Below, in pieces: positions 8,031 through 16,868 of a DNA stretch of 51,944 bases. Numbering within the stretch: position 1 is the first letter of the stretch; every line of letters begins with the position of its first letter. The translations under genes were made by a program, and so were the position numbers. This stretch comes from Actinomycetes bacterium (lineage in GTDB: Bacteria; Actinomycetota; Acidimicrobiia; Acidimicrobiales; RAAP-2), in NCBI GenBank assembly GCA_021799615.1, contig JAJZAC010000006.1, positions 1-51,944 of the forward strand, in the 5' to 3' direction. Under the pieces are notes generated by a model, which was given only the letters and a program-made list of their open reading frames with translations, ran no database searches and was not told the origin of the DNA.

Positions 8031-10166
8031 ATGTCGCCCGTGATCAGCTTCCTGACGGGCAGGCGGACGAAATGGCTGGTGCTCCTGTTCTGGGTGGTCG
8101 TGGGCGGGGTCGCCGGGAGCACGGCGGCCAAGCTCCCCGGCATCGAGAAGAACGACCCGGCCGCGTTCCTGCCGGCGAGCGCACCGTCGACCAAGGTGCA
8201 GGCGCTCCTCCCGCGCTTCGCCGGGGCCCGCGACCAGTTGGCCACCGTCGTCTTCCATCGCCCCGGGGGGCTGGGGAGCACCGACCGGGCGACCATCGCC
8301 GCCGACCGGCAACGGGTCGACGCGTCGCCAGCGCGGGCCGTCGCGCAGCAGCCGGCCCTGCCCACGGCGACCTCGACGGACGGGACCACGGCGTACTTCT
8401 CCGTGCCGATGTCCTCCTCGGCCGACATCAACCAGCTCACCACCGCCGTCGACCACCTCCGTTCCATCGTCGGCGAAGGGGCGGGCGGCCTGGACGTGAA
8501 GGTGACCGGTCAGGCAGCCTCCCTGGTCGACTCCGTGAAGGTGTTCAAGGGGATCGACGGGACCCTCCTGCTGGCTGCCGGCCTTCTGGTGGCCGTCCTG
8601 CTCCTCCTCATCTACCGGAGCCCCTTCCTGTGGCTGCTCCCCCTGGTGGCGGTGGGGTTCGCCTACCAGGCGGCCCAGGGCGCCGTCTACGCGTCCGCCC
8701 TCCACGGCCTCGTCGTGAACGGCCAGAGCGCCGGGATCCTGACCGTCCTCGTGTTCGGGGTCGGCACCGACTACGCGCTGCTCATCGTGGCCCGCTACCG
8801 GGAGGAGCTCCGACGCCACCAGGACCATCACGAGGCCATGGCCGCCGCGTTGCGGCGATCGGGACCGGCCATCGTCGCCTCGGGGAGCACGGTGACGCTG
8901 AGCCTCCTCTGCCTGCTGGCGTCGTCGCTCAACTCGGACAAGGGGCTGGGCCCGGTGTGCGCCATCGGCGTGGTGGTGGCGGTGGTGGCCATGCTGAGCC
9001 TGCTCCCCGCCCTCCTGCTGGCGTTGGGCCGCCGCATCTTCTGGCCCTTCGTCCCCCGCTACTCCGCCGCGGAGGCCGCCGGCGCCTCCGCTCCCGCATC
9101 ACGCCTGTGGGCGGCACTGGGCCGCCTGGTGGCTCGCCGGGACCGCACGGTCTGGATCGGCACGGCCGCCGTCCTCGCCGTGTGCTCGCTCGGCCTGTTC
9201 CACCTCGACACCAACCTGACCAACGCCCAGAGCTTCACCAGCTCGGTCGACTCGGTCGAAGGGCAGGCCATCCTGTCGCAGGACTTCCCGTCGGGGATCA
9301 CCGCCCCGCTCTTCGTGGTGGTGCCGGCGACCGACGCCCGGCAGGCAGCCGCCGCCGCCGCCCGCACGCCGGGCATCGCCCAGGTCCTGCCCGCACAGAC
9401 CAGTGGCGATCTCGCCCTCGTCCCCGCCATCGCCACCGCGGCGGACTCCACACCCCGGGCGGACGCCACGGTGGTGGCGTTGCGCCACACGCTCACCTCG
9501 TCGGTGGGGCCGACGGCGCTGGTCGGCGGGGCGAGCGCCATCGACTACGACGTCCGCCAGGCCACCGTGCGCGACGAGAAGGTCGTGATCCCCATGGTCC
9601 TGGCCGTCGTGCTGGTCATCCTGGCCCTGTTGCTCCGCGCCCTGCTCGGTCCGTTCCTGCTCGTGCTCACCGTGATCCTGTCGTTCCTGGCCGCCCTGGG
9701 CGTGGCGTCCGTGGCCAACACCGCGCTGTTCGGGTTCGCCGCCACCAGCCCGAGCCTGCCCCTCTTCGGCTTCATCTTCCTGGTCGCACTGGGGTGCGAC
9801 TACAACATCTTCCTCATGGCCCGCATCCGAGAAGAGGCCCACCGGATCGGCGCCCGGTCCGGCGTGCTGCGCGGGCTGGAGGCGACCGGCGGCGTCATCA
9901 CGTCGGCGGGGCTCATCCTGGCGGGGACCTTCGCCGTGCTCGGGGTGCTGCCGCTGGTGGTGCTGGCCGAGATCGGGTTCGTCGTCGCCTTCGGGGTCCT
10001 GCTGGACACCTTCGTCGTCCGCACCCTGCTCGTCCCGGCGCTGGCACACGACCTGGGCGACGCCTGGTGGCGGCCAGGGTCGCTGGCGGGACGAGCGCGC
10101 CGCGGGGTCCGGTCCGAACCCCCGGACCAGGCAGCCGCCGGGATCGGCGAGCCCGGGCCCGCCTGA
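8031..10166 (+). CDS. MMPL/RND-family membrane transporter
   Basis: This 711-residue protein has the two-repeat RND layout: one N-terminal helix (WLVLLFWVVVGGVAG), an extracytoplasmic loop, about five helices (with GVGTDYALLIVARYREEL), then a second helix, a loop and five helices (with ALGCDYNIFLMARIREEA). The GxDY pairs are the expected proton-relay Asp positions. MMPL proteins export lipids and glycolipids in actinobacteria. It lies 113 bases after the reductase-acyltransferase operon on the same strand, so it may export that operon's lipid product; this is inference. ATG at 8031 is used, and GTG at 8040 is possible. Confidence 0.88.
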   Translation: MSPVISFLTGRRTKWLVLLFWVVVGGVAGSTAAKLPGIEKNDPAAFLPASAPSTKVQALLPRFAGARDQLATVVFHRPGGLGSTDRATIAADRQRVDASPARAVAQQPALPTATSTDGTTAYFSVPMSSSADINQLTTAVDHLRSIVGEGAGGLDVKVTGQAASLVDSVKVFKGIDGTLLLAAGLLVAVLLLLIYRSPFLWLLPLVAVGFAYQAAQGAVYASALHGLVVNGQSAGILTVLVFGVGTDYALLIVARYREELRRHQDHHEAMAAALRRSGPAIVASGSTVTLSLLCLLASSLNSDKGLGPVCAIGVVVAVVAMLSLLPALLLALGRRIFWPFVPRYSAAEAAGASAPASRLWAALGRLVARRDRTVWIGTAAVLAVCSLGLFHLDTNLTNAQSFTSSVDSVEGQAILSQDFPSGITAPLFVVVPATDARQAAAAAARTPGIAQVLPAQTSGDLALVPAIATAADSTPRADATVVALRHTLTSSVGPTALVGGASAIDYDVRQATVRDEKVVIPMVLAVVLVILALLLRALLGPFLLVLTVILSFLAALGVASVANTALFGFAATSPSLPLFGFIFLVALGCDYNIFLMARIREEAHRIGARSGVLRGLEATGGVITSAGLILAGTFAVLGVLPLVVLAEIGFVVAFGVLLDTFVVRTLLVPALAHDLGDAWWRPGSLAGRARRGVRSEPPDQAAAGIGEPGPA

Positions 10167-10188
10167 CCGCGCCGACGCCCGCGCCAGG

Positions 10189-10944
10189 TCAGCGCCGGGG
10201 CGCCGCCGCCAGGCGCTCGGCCCGCAGTGCCTGTTCCTCGCCGTCGTCGAGCGGATCGAGGGACACGTCCCCACCGGTCGCCCACCCGAGGAGGAGGTCG
10301 GCCAGCGCCGGGTTGCGAGCCAGCACGGGGCCGTGCAGGTAGGTCCCGAGGACCCGTCCCGACCACGCTCCCTCCGTCGCCGGACCCCCGCCGGGCCCGT
10401 CACCGTTCCCGATCCCCGAGCGCACCCGAGCGAGCACGGCGGACCCGGCACCCACCGTGGTGCGGCCGCCGTGGTTCTCGAAGCCGGTGAGGGTCGGCAG
10501 GAGCTCGCCGGTGGCGGTGCGGGGCGAGCCGGGACCGGGATCGGCGACGACCTCGCCCACGGCCCGGCGACCGGTGCCCTTCACGGTGACGGCGTCCAGC
10601 AGGCCGAGGCCCTCCACCGCCTGCCCGCCGGCGTCGGGGAACCGGCGCCCGACCAGCTGGTAGCCGGCGCACACGGCCAGGACGGCGGCGCCGTCGGCCA
10701 CCGCGGCCGGGAGCGTGCCGTCGTCGACCAGGCATCGGGCGGCCCGCACCTGGGGGCCGTCCTCGCCGCCGCCGATGCAGTAGAGGTCGGCCCGGGGCAG
10801 GGGCTCGGCCGACGGGGCGTGGACGAGGTCCACGTCGATGCCCCGCCACGCCGCCCGCTTCGCCAGGATGGTGCCGTTGCCGCCGTCGCCGTAGGTGCCG
10901 AGGAGGTCGGGGTAGACGACGGCCACGGTCAGACGGCGGGTCAC
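10189..10944 (-). CDS. gatD: Lipid II isoglutaminyl synthase, glutamine amidotransferase subunit GatD
   Basis: This 251-residue class I glutamine amidotransferase shows YPDLLGTYGDGGN at the N-terminus, GGGEDGPQ, the nucleophile elbow VLAVCAGYQLVG (catalytic Cys in the CAGYQ motif), the NHGGRT block and a terminal GTYLHGPVLARNP (catalytic His). With MurT it amidates the alpha-carboxyl of D-glutamate in lipid II to D-isoglutamine. The start is GTG overlapping the MurT stop (GTGA); the track extends it into MurT in another frame. Cytoplasmic, acting at the membrane. Confidence 0.93.
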   Translation of the reverse strand: MTRRLTVAVVYPDLLGTYGDGGNGTILAKRAAWRGIDVDLVHAPSAEPLPRADLYCIGGGEDGPQVRAARCLVDDGTLPAAVADGAAVLAVCAGYQLVGRRFPDAGGQAVEGLGLLDAVTVKGTGRRAVGEVVADPGPGSPRTATGELLPTLTGFENHGGRTTVGAGSAVLARVRSGIGNGDGPGGGPATEGAWSGRVLGTYLHGPVLARNPALADLLLGWATGGDVSLDPLDDGEEQALRAERLAAAPRR

Positions 10945-12227
10945 CGGTGTCCCCGCAGGTCGCTGAACGCCGTGTAATTGGCGATGACGTCGACGGCCGC
11001 CCCCGAACCGCCGGCCCGGTGGAGGGCGACGGGCGGGGACGGCTCGGTCACGTGGTCGACCTCGGCGTAGCGGAGGCGCACGGCCAGGTCGCGGCACCGG
11101 TCCCCCGTCGCCACCACGACCCGGCCCGCCAGGCGTTCGAACGGGACGTCCCACAGCCAGCTGGGATCGGCACCATCGGCGGTGCGGGCGTTCACCGCCA
11201 GCACCAGCGGCCGGTCGGCACGGCCGGCAGCGACCTCTTCGTCGAGGAGGTCGAGGATGGCCGTCCATCCGGCCGGGTTCTTGGCCAGCATCAAACGGGC
11301 CGCCACGCCGCCCCGGTCCACCACCGAGAACCTCCCGGCCACCTCGACGACGGTGGCGATCCGCGCCAGGGCCTCGCCCAGGGTCGGGGGGCCGACACCC
11401 CCGACCGGTGCGCTGGCGGCGGCGGCCACCGCCGCCATCAGCGCATTGGCCCGGTTGAAACGTCCGGGCAGGGCCACGGTCAACGCCACGTTCCCGCCGT
11501 CGGCCATCCGGGCCCCGTCGCCGGCCAGCTCGATCTCCACCTCGGGTCGGGCGAGGTCGCAGGTGTCGCACGCCCAGCCGCCGCCGCCGGTGCGGATCCG
11601 GCCACCGCACGCCGGGCAGCCGACGGCGTCGGCGCCCCACACCAGGCCCGCCCCCACCCAGTGGACGGCCGGCGCCGGCGCGGCGGCGTACGTGACGAGC
11701 GGGTCGTCGGCGTTGGCCACCACCGCGGTCGCCGGCCCCACCCCGGCCAGCGCCGCGCGCCAACCGGCCGCCACCATCCGCACCTCGGCGACGCGGTCGA
11801 GCTGGTCCCGCGACAGGTTGAGGAGGACGACGACGTCGGGGGACGTCTCCGCCACCAGCCGGGCCAGGTACCCCTCGTCCACCTCCAGTACGGCCCGACG
11901 CGCCTGCGGTGCCGCCACCAGGGCGGCCACGTGCCCCGCCGGCATGTTCGCACCGGTGGTGTTGCAGGCGACGGGGGCCGCCGGCCCGGGCGGCGTGAGG
12001 GCCCGGGCCAGCAGGCTGGTGGTCGTGGTCTTGCCGTTGGTCCCCGACACGAGGGCCACGCGGCGGCCGGCGGCCAGACGACCGAGCAGCCCGGGGTCGA
12101 CGGCCAGACCTGCCCGGCCCCCCGCCACGGTGCCGCTCCCCCGCCCGAGGCGACGCGACGTCTCGTTGGCCAGCCGGACGGCCGACACCGCCAGCTGGGA
12201 GCGCCAGCCCAGGGCGACGCCGCTCAC
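10941..12227 (-). CDS. murT: Lipid II isoglutaminyl synthase, Mur-ligase subunit MurT
   Basis: This 428-residue Mur-ligase-like protein has the P-loop VSGTNGKTTTTSLLARAL, the NLSRDQLDR region and an inserted four-Cys zinc ribbon (CPACGGRIRTGG..WACDTCDL) typical of MurT. The C-terminus carries NYTAFSDLRGH. The enzyme phosphorylates the D-glutamate carboxylate of lipid II and passes it ammonia from GatD. The GTG start at 12227 overlaps the stop of the upstream HAD-acyltransferase gene by 4 bases; the longer track ORF is read-through. The three genes form one coupled unit. Confidence 0.93.
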   Translation of the reverse strand: MSGVALGWRSQLAVSAVRLANETSRRLGRGSGTVAGGRAGLAVDPGLLGRLAAGRRVALVSGTNGKTTTTSLLARALTPPGPAAPVACNTTGANMPAGHVAALVAAPQARRAVLEVDEGYLARLVAETSPDVVVLLNLSRDQLDRVAEVRMVAAGWRAALAGVGPATAVVANADDPLVTYAAAPAPAVHWVGAGLVWGADAVGCPACGGRIRTGGGGWACDTCDLARPEVEIELAGDGARMADGGNVALTVALPGRFNRANALMAAVAAAASAPVGGVGPPTLGEALARIATVVEVAGRFSVVDRGGVAARLMLAKNPAGWTAILDLLDEEVAAGRADRPLVLAVNARTADGADPSWLWDVPFERLAGRVVVATGDRCRDLAVRLRYAEVDHVTEPSPPVALHRAGGSGAAVDVIANYTAFSDLRGHR

Positions 12228-13603
12228 GCCGGCGGCAGCGTGCGAGCCAGCTCGTCGGCGGTGGGCCGGTGCCGGCGGCGGGCCTCGGGTGGCAGGAGCT
12301 CCACGATCCGCTCCATGAGGGCGGCGGTCTCCGACACGGCATCGTCCCCCGCCACCTCGAACGGCCGGCCAACCCGGACCCGGACCGTGGGCGGATGGGT
12401 GACGGCGGTCACGTCGGGGAGCCGGGAGGAACGCGGCCACACCTGCTCCGTGCCCCACACCCCCACCGGGACCACCGGCGCTCCCGTGCGGCGGGCCAGC
12501 CGGGCCGCCCCGGTCCGCCCCACCAGCACCGGGTCGAAGAACGCCTCGCCCCGGGGGATCGTCCCCTGGGGGAGCACGATGACGACCTCGCCCGCCCGCA
12601 GCGCCGACTCGGCCTCGGCCATCGAACGGCCCGGGTCCGTCTCGCGGTCGACGGGGATGCCGCCGAGCGCGGTGGCCAGGGAGCCGATGATGGGTGCGTC
12701 GAACAGCTCCCGCTTGCCGAGGAAGCGGACGGGTCGGCGGAGGCGGGCAGCCACCAGCCCGATGGCGGCAACGTCGAAGTAGCTGCGGTGGTTGGCCACC
12801 ACCACCACCGGCCCCGACGCCGGCACGTGCTCGACGCCGTCGATGTCGAAGCGCGCGTACGGGAAGGCCTCGGGCCGGAAGAACACCCGGGCCAGGTGGT
12901 AGGGCTCCCATCCCAGGATGGACGGCACCCCCGGCGGGCGGTCCCAGTACTCGAGCGGCCACCGGCGGACCACCGACACCGCGGCCAGCCGGGCATCGGC
13001 GTTCAGGGGATGGGGATGCCCGACCGCGGTGAGCAGCGGCAGGTCGTAGATGCTGTCGGAGTAGGCGTGGGAGGCAGCCAGGTCGACGCCGTGCTCGGCC
13101 GCCCAGGCGCCCACCGCGGCTCGCTTGCCCGGCCCCCAGGCGAAGCGGCCCTCGATCCGGCCCGTGTACCTGCCGTCGCGCACCTGGTAACGGGTGGCCA
13201 CGACGTCGTCGAAACCCAGGGCACCGGCCAGCGGGCGGACCATGTCCTCGGGCGACGTGGTGGCGAGCACCAGCCGGCGGTCCTGCTTGCGGTGCTCGGC
13301 GAGGGCCTCGGGAGCGAAGGGCTGGACCAGGGGCAGCAACCCGTCGACCGCCCGCTCGCCGGCGGCCCGCGTGGCGGCGGCGTCGTTGCCCCGCATGGCC
13401 GCCGCGGTCGCCCGGGCCACCCCCATGAACAGGGCCGTCTCGCCGAACCGTTCGTAGAGGGAGTAGAGGGCGCCCTCACCGGGCAGGTGGCGCCCGTGGG
13501 GCACCACACCCTCGTCCTCGAGGGCGCGATGGAGGACGGGCCCGCTCGCCGAGCGCAGGAGGGTCCGGTCCAGGTCCACGAAGACGGCGCCACCGACACG
13601 CAT
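12224..13603 (-). CDS. Bifunctional HAD phosphatase / PlsC-type acyltransferase
   Basis: This 459-residue fusion carries a HAD-IB phosphatase in residues 1-250, with a canonical FVDLDRTLLRS, TTSPEDMVRPLAG, a retained Lys (GPGKRAAVGAWA) and YSDSIYDLPLL. Residues 255-450 are an acyltransferase with NHRSYFD (HX4D) and LPQGTIPRG. Mycobacteria have the same SerB-PlsC arrangement in phospholipid synthesis. The start is the ATG giving MRVGGAVFVDLD; the upstream 79 residues in the track are not protein-like. Coupling to murT-gatD suggests lipid and wall synthesis are expressed together. Unlike the fused HAD at 1651-4083, all catalytic HAD residues seem intact. Confidence 0.87.
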   Translation of the reverse strand: MRVGGAVFVDLDRTLLRSASGPVLHRALEDEGVVPHGRHLPGEGALYSLYERFGETALFMGVARATAAAMRGNDAAATRAAGERAVDGLLPLVQPFAPEALAEHRKQDRRLVLATTSPEDMVRPLAGALGFDDVVATRYQVRDGRYTGRIEGRFAWGPGKRAAVGAWAAEHGVDLAASHAYSDSIYDLPLLTAVGHPHPLNADARLAAVSVVRRWPLEYWDRPPGVPSILGWEPYHLARVFFRPEAFPYARFDIDGVEHVPASGPVVVVANHRSYFDVAAIGLVAARLRRPVRFLGKRELFDAPIIGSLATALGGIPVDRETDPGRSMAEAESALRAGEVVIVLPQGTIPRGEAFFDPVLVGRTGAARLARRTGAPVVPVGVWGTEQVWPRSSRLPDVTAVTHPPTVRVRVGRPFEVAGDDAVSETAALMERIVELLPPEARRRHRPTADELARTLPPA

Positions 13604-13728
13604 GGGCCCACGGTACAGGCAGCGCGGCAGGCGGGACGACCGCCACCGCCCGCCAACCGCCACCGGCCCCGTTCCGGCCCGGCGGGCAACGGAACGACGG
13701 GGCACGGGAGTACCGACCCCCAGACGCG

Positions 13729-13765
13729 GTGAAGGGACCGTCGGGGGGGAGGACGGTCCCTTCAC
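13729..13765. other. Perfect 14-bp inverted repeat (strong hairpin) between divergent genes
   Basis: GTGAAGGGACCGTC and its exact reverse complement flank a 9-base G-rich loop. There is no T-run, and the site lies between two divergent genes rather than after one. A classical terminator is therefore not the obvious explanation; a 5'-leader structure of the HAD-acyltransferase transcript or a protein-binding site is possible. Confidence 0.6.
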
Positions 13766-13858
13766 ACTGACTCGACAGGAAACGGAGGGGGGGTTCCTGA
13801 TCCCTGTGGTCTGAGACCAGTATGCGGTACCGGCCGCCATCGGTCAAACAGGTATTTT

Positions 13859-13873
13859 CGATAGCTGCTATCG
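13859..13873. promoter_or_regulatory. Palindrome CGATAGCTGCTATCG, probable LysR binding site
   Basis: A perfect 7-bp inverted repeat with one central base ends 9 bases before the LysR-family start codon. It sits in an unusually A/T-rich patch (GGTATTTT..TTATTTCC) and includes a T-N11-A arrangement typical of LysR-type boxes. Autoregulation by the downstream gene is likely. Confidence 0.55.
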
Positions 13874-13882
13874 TTATTTCCG

Positions 13883-14806
13883 ATGGAACTCCGCCACCTG
13901 CAGGCCCTGGTCGCCATCACCGACCACGGCACCTTCTCGGCCGCCGCCGACCACCTGGGAACGGTCCAGTCCAACGTGTCCGCCCACGTGGCGCGGTTGG
14001 AGCGGGAGCTCGGCGTCCCCCTCATCGACCGGGCGACCGGCCACCTGACCGAGGAGGGTCACGTGGTGGTGGCCCGGGGGCGTCGGGTGCTGGCCGAGCT
14101 CGACGCCCTGGTGGCGGATGTCGCCGCCTGTCGCGACGAGGTCACGGGCACCGTCCGCGTGGGGGTGATCGGGACCACCGGGCGGTGGCTGGTGCCCGAG
14201 CTGCTGGCCGTGGTGGGCCACCGGCATCCCAACCTCCGCCTGGTGGTGGTCGAGGGGACCACGACCGGGCTCGAGCCCCAGCTGGCCAACGGGCAGCTCG
14301 ACCTGGCCGTGCTCAACCTCCCCCTGCCCAGCCGTGACCTGGTGGCGACCCAGTTGTTCACCGAGGACCTGGTCCTGGTGGTGCCGGTCGACCACCCGCT
14401 CACCTCCCGGTCCCTCCCCCTGCCCCTCGGCATCTTGAGCGAGCTCCCCCTCCTGCTCCCCCTGCCCGGCACGACCTTCCGCGACGAGCTCGACGCCGCG
14501 GTGCGGCCTGCGGGTATCACCCTGTCGCCGGTGGCCGAGATCGACGGCCTCCGCCTGATCGCTTCCCTCACCTTCGAAGGTCACGGGCCCGCCGTGCTGC
14601 CGGCCACCGCCATCCCGGCCAGCATGCGGGACCGCTTCCGCCCCCTGGCGGTCGAGGGCCTCCCACCCCGTCGGGTGGGCGTGGCGCTGCGGAGCCGCGG
14701 CCTCCCGTCGGCGCCGACCCGGGCGCTCCTCGAGCTGCTCCAGTCGGTGGTGCAGGACGCCGACGACCTGCCGGCCGGCCTCCACGCCGCGGTGGACCGT
14801 CGCTGA
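13883..14806 (+). CDS. LysR-family transcriptional regulator
   Basis: A 307-residue protein of standard LTTR length. The N-terminal winged helix-turn-helix is unmistakable: MELRHLQALVAITDHGTFS, then AADHLGTVQSNVSAHVARLE and ELGVPLIDR. The effector domain starts at TVRVGVIGTTGRWLVPELL. The next gene (+), a lipoprotein hydrolase, begins 77 bases downstream and might be a target, but LysR targets are often divergent. The gene divergent here is the HAD-acyltransferase/murT/gatD unit. The ligand is unknown. Confidence 0.9.
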   Translation: MELRHLQALVAITDHGTFSAAADHLGTVQSNVSAHVARLERELGVPLIDRATGHLTEEGHVVVARGRRVLAELDALVADVAACRDEVTGTVRVGVIGTTGRWLVPELLAVVGHRHPNLRLVVVEGTTTGLEPQLANGQLDLAVLNLPLPSRDLVATQLFTEDLVLVVPVDHPLTSRSLPLPLGILSELPLLLPLPGTTFRDELDAAVRPAGITLSPVAEIDGLRLIASLTFEGHGPAVLPATAIPASMRDRFRPLAVEGLPPRRVGVALRSRGLPSAPTRALLELLQSVVQDADDLPAGLHAAVDRR

Positions 14807-14883
14807 TCCTGCGATCTGGTCGCCTCCTCTCGGCGCCGTGGCATCCGGGTGGTGCACTGCGGGCAGCGCTAGCCTCACCAGGC

Positions 14884-16131
14884 ATGGCGATCCCCCGACG
14901 ACGCGGCGGCAGGACGGTCCCCGGCGCACGCCGGCGCGGCACCGGGCGACACCGGGCGGTCGGCGTCGCCGCGGCACTGGCCATCCTCACCCTCACCGCC
15001 GCCTGCTCCTCGGGGTCGACGTCCCCGGCCGGTTCGGGGGTGCGCTCGACCGGCAACCCCGACACCCAGCTCGCCATCCCCGGGCCGTACGCGGCGGGCA
15101 CGGCCCGGTTCGTCATGCCCGACGGCGACGGCGTCCAGGTCTGGTACCCGGTCGACCGGTCGGCCACCGCCGGCAAGTCCACCTACACCTACCAGCTCCG
15201 CAGCTGGGTACCGGCCTCGCTGACGGAGAACAAGCTGCTGGCCAGCCTGCCGGACTCGGTGCCCACCACCGCCTACCTGAACCTCCCGGCCGCCACCGAC
15301 GCCGCCGCCAGCGGTGACCCCAGCCACCGGTTCCCCGTGGTCCTCTTCAGCCACGGGTTCGGCTCATACCCCGAGCAGTCGTCGTTCCTCACCGACCACC
15401 TTGCCACCTGGGGCTTCGTCGTCGCCGCGCCCGACCACCGGTCGCGCGACCTGGCGGCCGTCCTGACCGGCACCGTCGCCGCCCACGTCGGCACGCCGTC
15501 GACGACGGCACCCGACGTGGAGGACCTGCGGACGGCACTCGCCTTCCTGCGGGCCCAGGACGCCGAGGCCGGCTCGCTCCTCTACCACCGGCTCGACTTC
15601 ACCCGGATCGGTGTGGTCGGCCACTCGGCCGGCGGCGGCGCCGCCATCACCCTGGCCGGCGACAGCGATATCCGCACCTACGTGGCCCTGGCGCCCGCCC
15701 CCGGCGTCCCCCCCACGACGTCGAAGCCCGGTCTCGTCATGTTCGGCTCGGCCGACGCCATCGTCCCGCCCAGCTCGGTGCGCTCGACCTTCGCGTCCCT
15801 GCCGTCGCCCAAGCGCGAGATCGTGATCGACGGCGCCGGTCACAACGTGTTCGACGACATCTGCGAGATCCACACCGGCTCCCAGCGCCTGGTCGACATC
15901 CTCCACAAGCTCCCGAGCTCGGCAGGGCCGGTCGGCGCCTTCTCCACCCTGGCCACCGACGGATGCTTCCCGCCCGACGTGAGCCCGCCCCTGGCATGGC
16001 CGCTCATCGACCAGGCCACCACCGCCCAGCTCCGCTACGGTCTCGGGATCGACACCGGCCCGGTCGGGCTCGGCAACGGGCTCGACCACGCCTTCCGGGG
16101 TGTGACCGCCGCCGTCACCTCCGTCGGGTAG
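14884..16131 (+). CDS. Secreted lipoprotein alpha/beta hydrolase (PAF-acetylhydrolase/chlorophyllase-like)
   Basis: This 415-residue protein begins with an Arg-rich n-region, a hydrophobic stretch and the lipobox LTAAC, so it should be lipid-anchored outside the membrane. The mature part is an alpha/beta hydrolase: oxyanion region LFSHGFGSYPEQ, nucleophile elbow GHSAGGGAA, acid loop FGSADAIVPP and catalytic His in DGAGHNVFDD. Homologous folds hydrolyse short acyl esters of phospholipids or polyesters; the substrate here is unknown. It follows the LysR gene on the same strand and converges on a GNAT gene 31 bases away. Confidence 0.85.
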   Translation: MAIPRRRGGRTVPGARRRGTGRHRAVGVAAALAILTLTAACSSGSTSPAGSGVRSTGNPDTQLAIPGPYAAGTARFVMPDGDGVQVWYPVDRSATAGKSTYTYQLRSWVPASLTENKLLASLPDSVPTTAYLNLPAATDAAASGDPSHRFPVVLFSHGFGSYPEQSSFLTDHLATWGFVVAAPDHRSRDLAAVLTGTVAAHVGTPSTTAPDVEDLRTALAFLRAQDAEAGSLLYHRLDFTRIGVVGHSAGGGAAITLAGDSDIRTYVALAPAPGVPPTTSKPGLVMFGSADAIVPPSSVRSTFASLPSPKREIVIDGAGHNVFDDICEIHTGSQRLVDILHKLPSSAGPVGAFSTLATDGCFPPDVSPPLAWPLIDQATTAQLRYGLGIDTGPVGLGNGLDHAFRGVTAAVTSVG

Positions 16132-16162
16132 CCGGCCCGGCACCGCCCGCCCGCCTCGGCGT

Positions 16163-16774
16163 TCACCGGGCCGGCCGCCACATGCACCACAACGTGGGGC
16201 CGCCCCCGGCCGGTCGCAGCTCCTCGACGACCTCGAAGCCGAACCGGGCGTAGAGGGGGACGTTGCGCTCCTTCGACGACTCCAGATAGGCGGGCAGGCC
16301 CTCGGCGTCGACGCGGGCCACCCCGTCCGCCAGCAGGGACGAGCCGATCCCCTTGCCCTGCCGGTCGGGCTCCACGCCCAGGTTGGCCAGGTACCAGTGG
16401 GGCTCCTTCGGGTGGTGGGCGTCGATGGCCAGCAGGAACCCGATGGCCGCCGGCGCATGCGGACCGAGCAGGTGCACCGAGGTCGGCAGCAGCTGGAGCA
16501 GCTCGAGCACCGGCCGGCGCGGGCGGAACGGCGGTCCCCAGACGGCCACCCCACCGCCGTCACCTGCCGTGTACACGTGGCCGTGGGGAAGGTACTGCAG
16601 CCCCACCTCCCGGGTGAAGAACGACCGCAGGCCGCGCCGGCGCCGGCCAGGCGAGCGGAACATGAACTGCGACACGGGGTCGTCGTCGAACGCCCGTACC
16701 AGGGTCGCCACTGCGGCCGGCAGGCCGGCGCGCTCCAGCCGGCGGACCTCGGGGGGGGGGGGGGGGGTGGTCAC
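16163..16774 (-). CDS. GNAT-family N-acetyltransferase with a C17 tract at its start
   Basis: This 203-residue GNAT protein has acetyl-CoA-binding motif A NLGVEPDRQGKGIGSSLLADG and terminal YARFGFEVVEE. The best start is the GTG at 16774 giving V-T-T-PPPPP-E-V-RRLERAGLP; the track adds 26 implausible residues. The start codon is followed almost at once by 17 consecutive C (coding strand), encoding the Pro run. A slip of one base would destroy the frame, so expression may be phase-variable. The substrate is unknown. The gene is convergent with the lipoprotein hydrolase. Confidence 0.82.
   Translation of the reverse strand: MTTPPPPPEVRRLERAGLPAAVATLVRAFDDDPVSQFMFRSPGRRRRGLRSFFTREVGLQYLPHGHVYTAGDGGGVAVWGPPFRPRRPVLELLQLLPTSVHLLGPHAPAAIGFLLAIDAHHPKEPHWYLANLGVEPDRQGKGIGSSLLADGVARVDAEGLPAYLESSKERNVPLYARFGFEVVEELRPAGGGPTLWCMWRPAR
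16751..16767. repeat. Homopolymeric G17 (C17 on coding strand) tract
   Basis: Seventeen uninterrupted G residues fall inside codons 3-8 of the GNAT gene. Runs this long are rare in coding DNA and are slippage-prone. They are also a common site of sequencing or assembly error. Confidence 0.9.
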
Positions 16775-16868
16775 CGGCCGGATGCTACCCGTGGACCCCC
16801 GCCGGTGCCCGGACCGGGCCGGGCTGGACCGGACCGGGCCACGGCACGTCACCGGAGGGCGTCACCGT

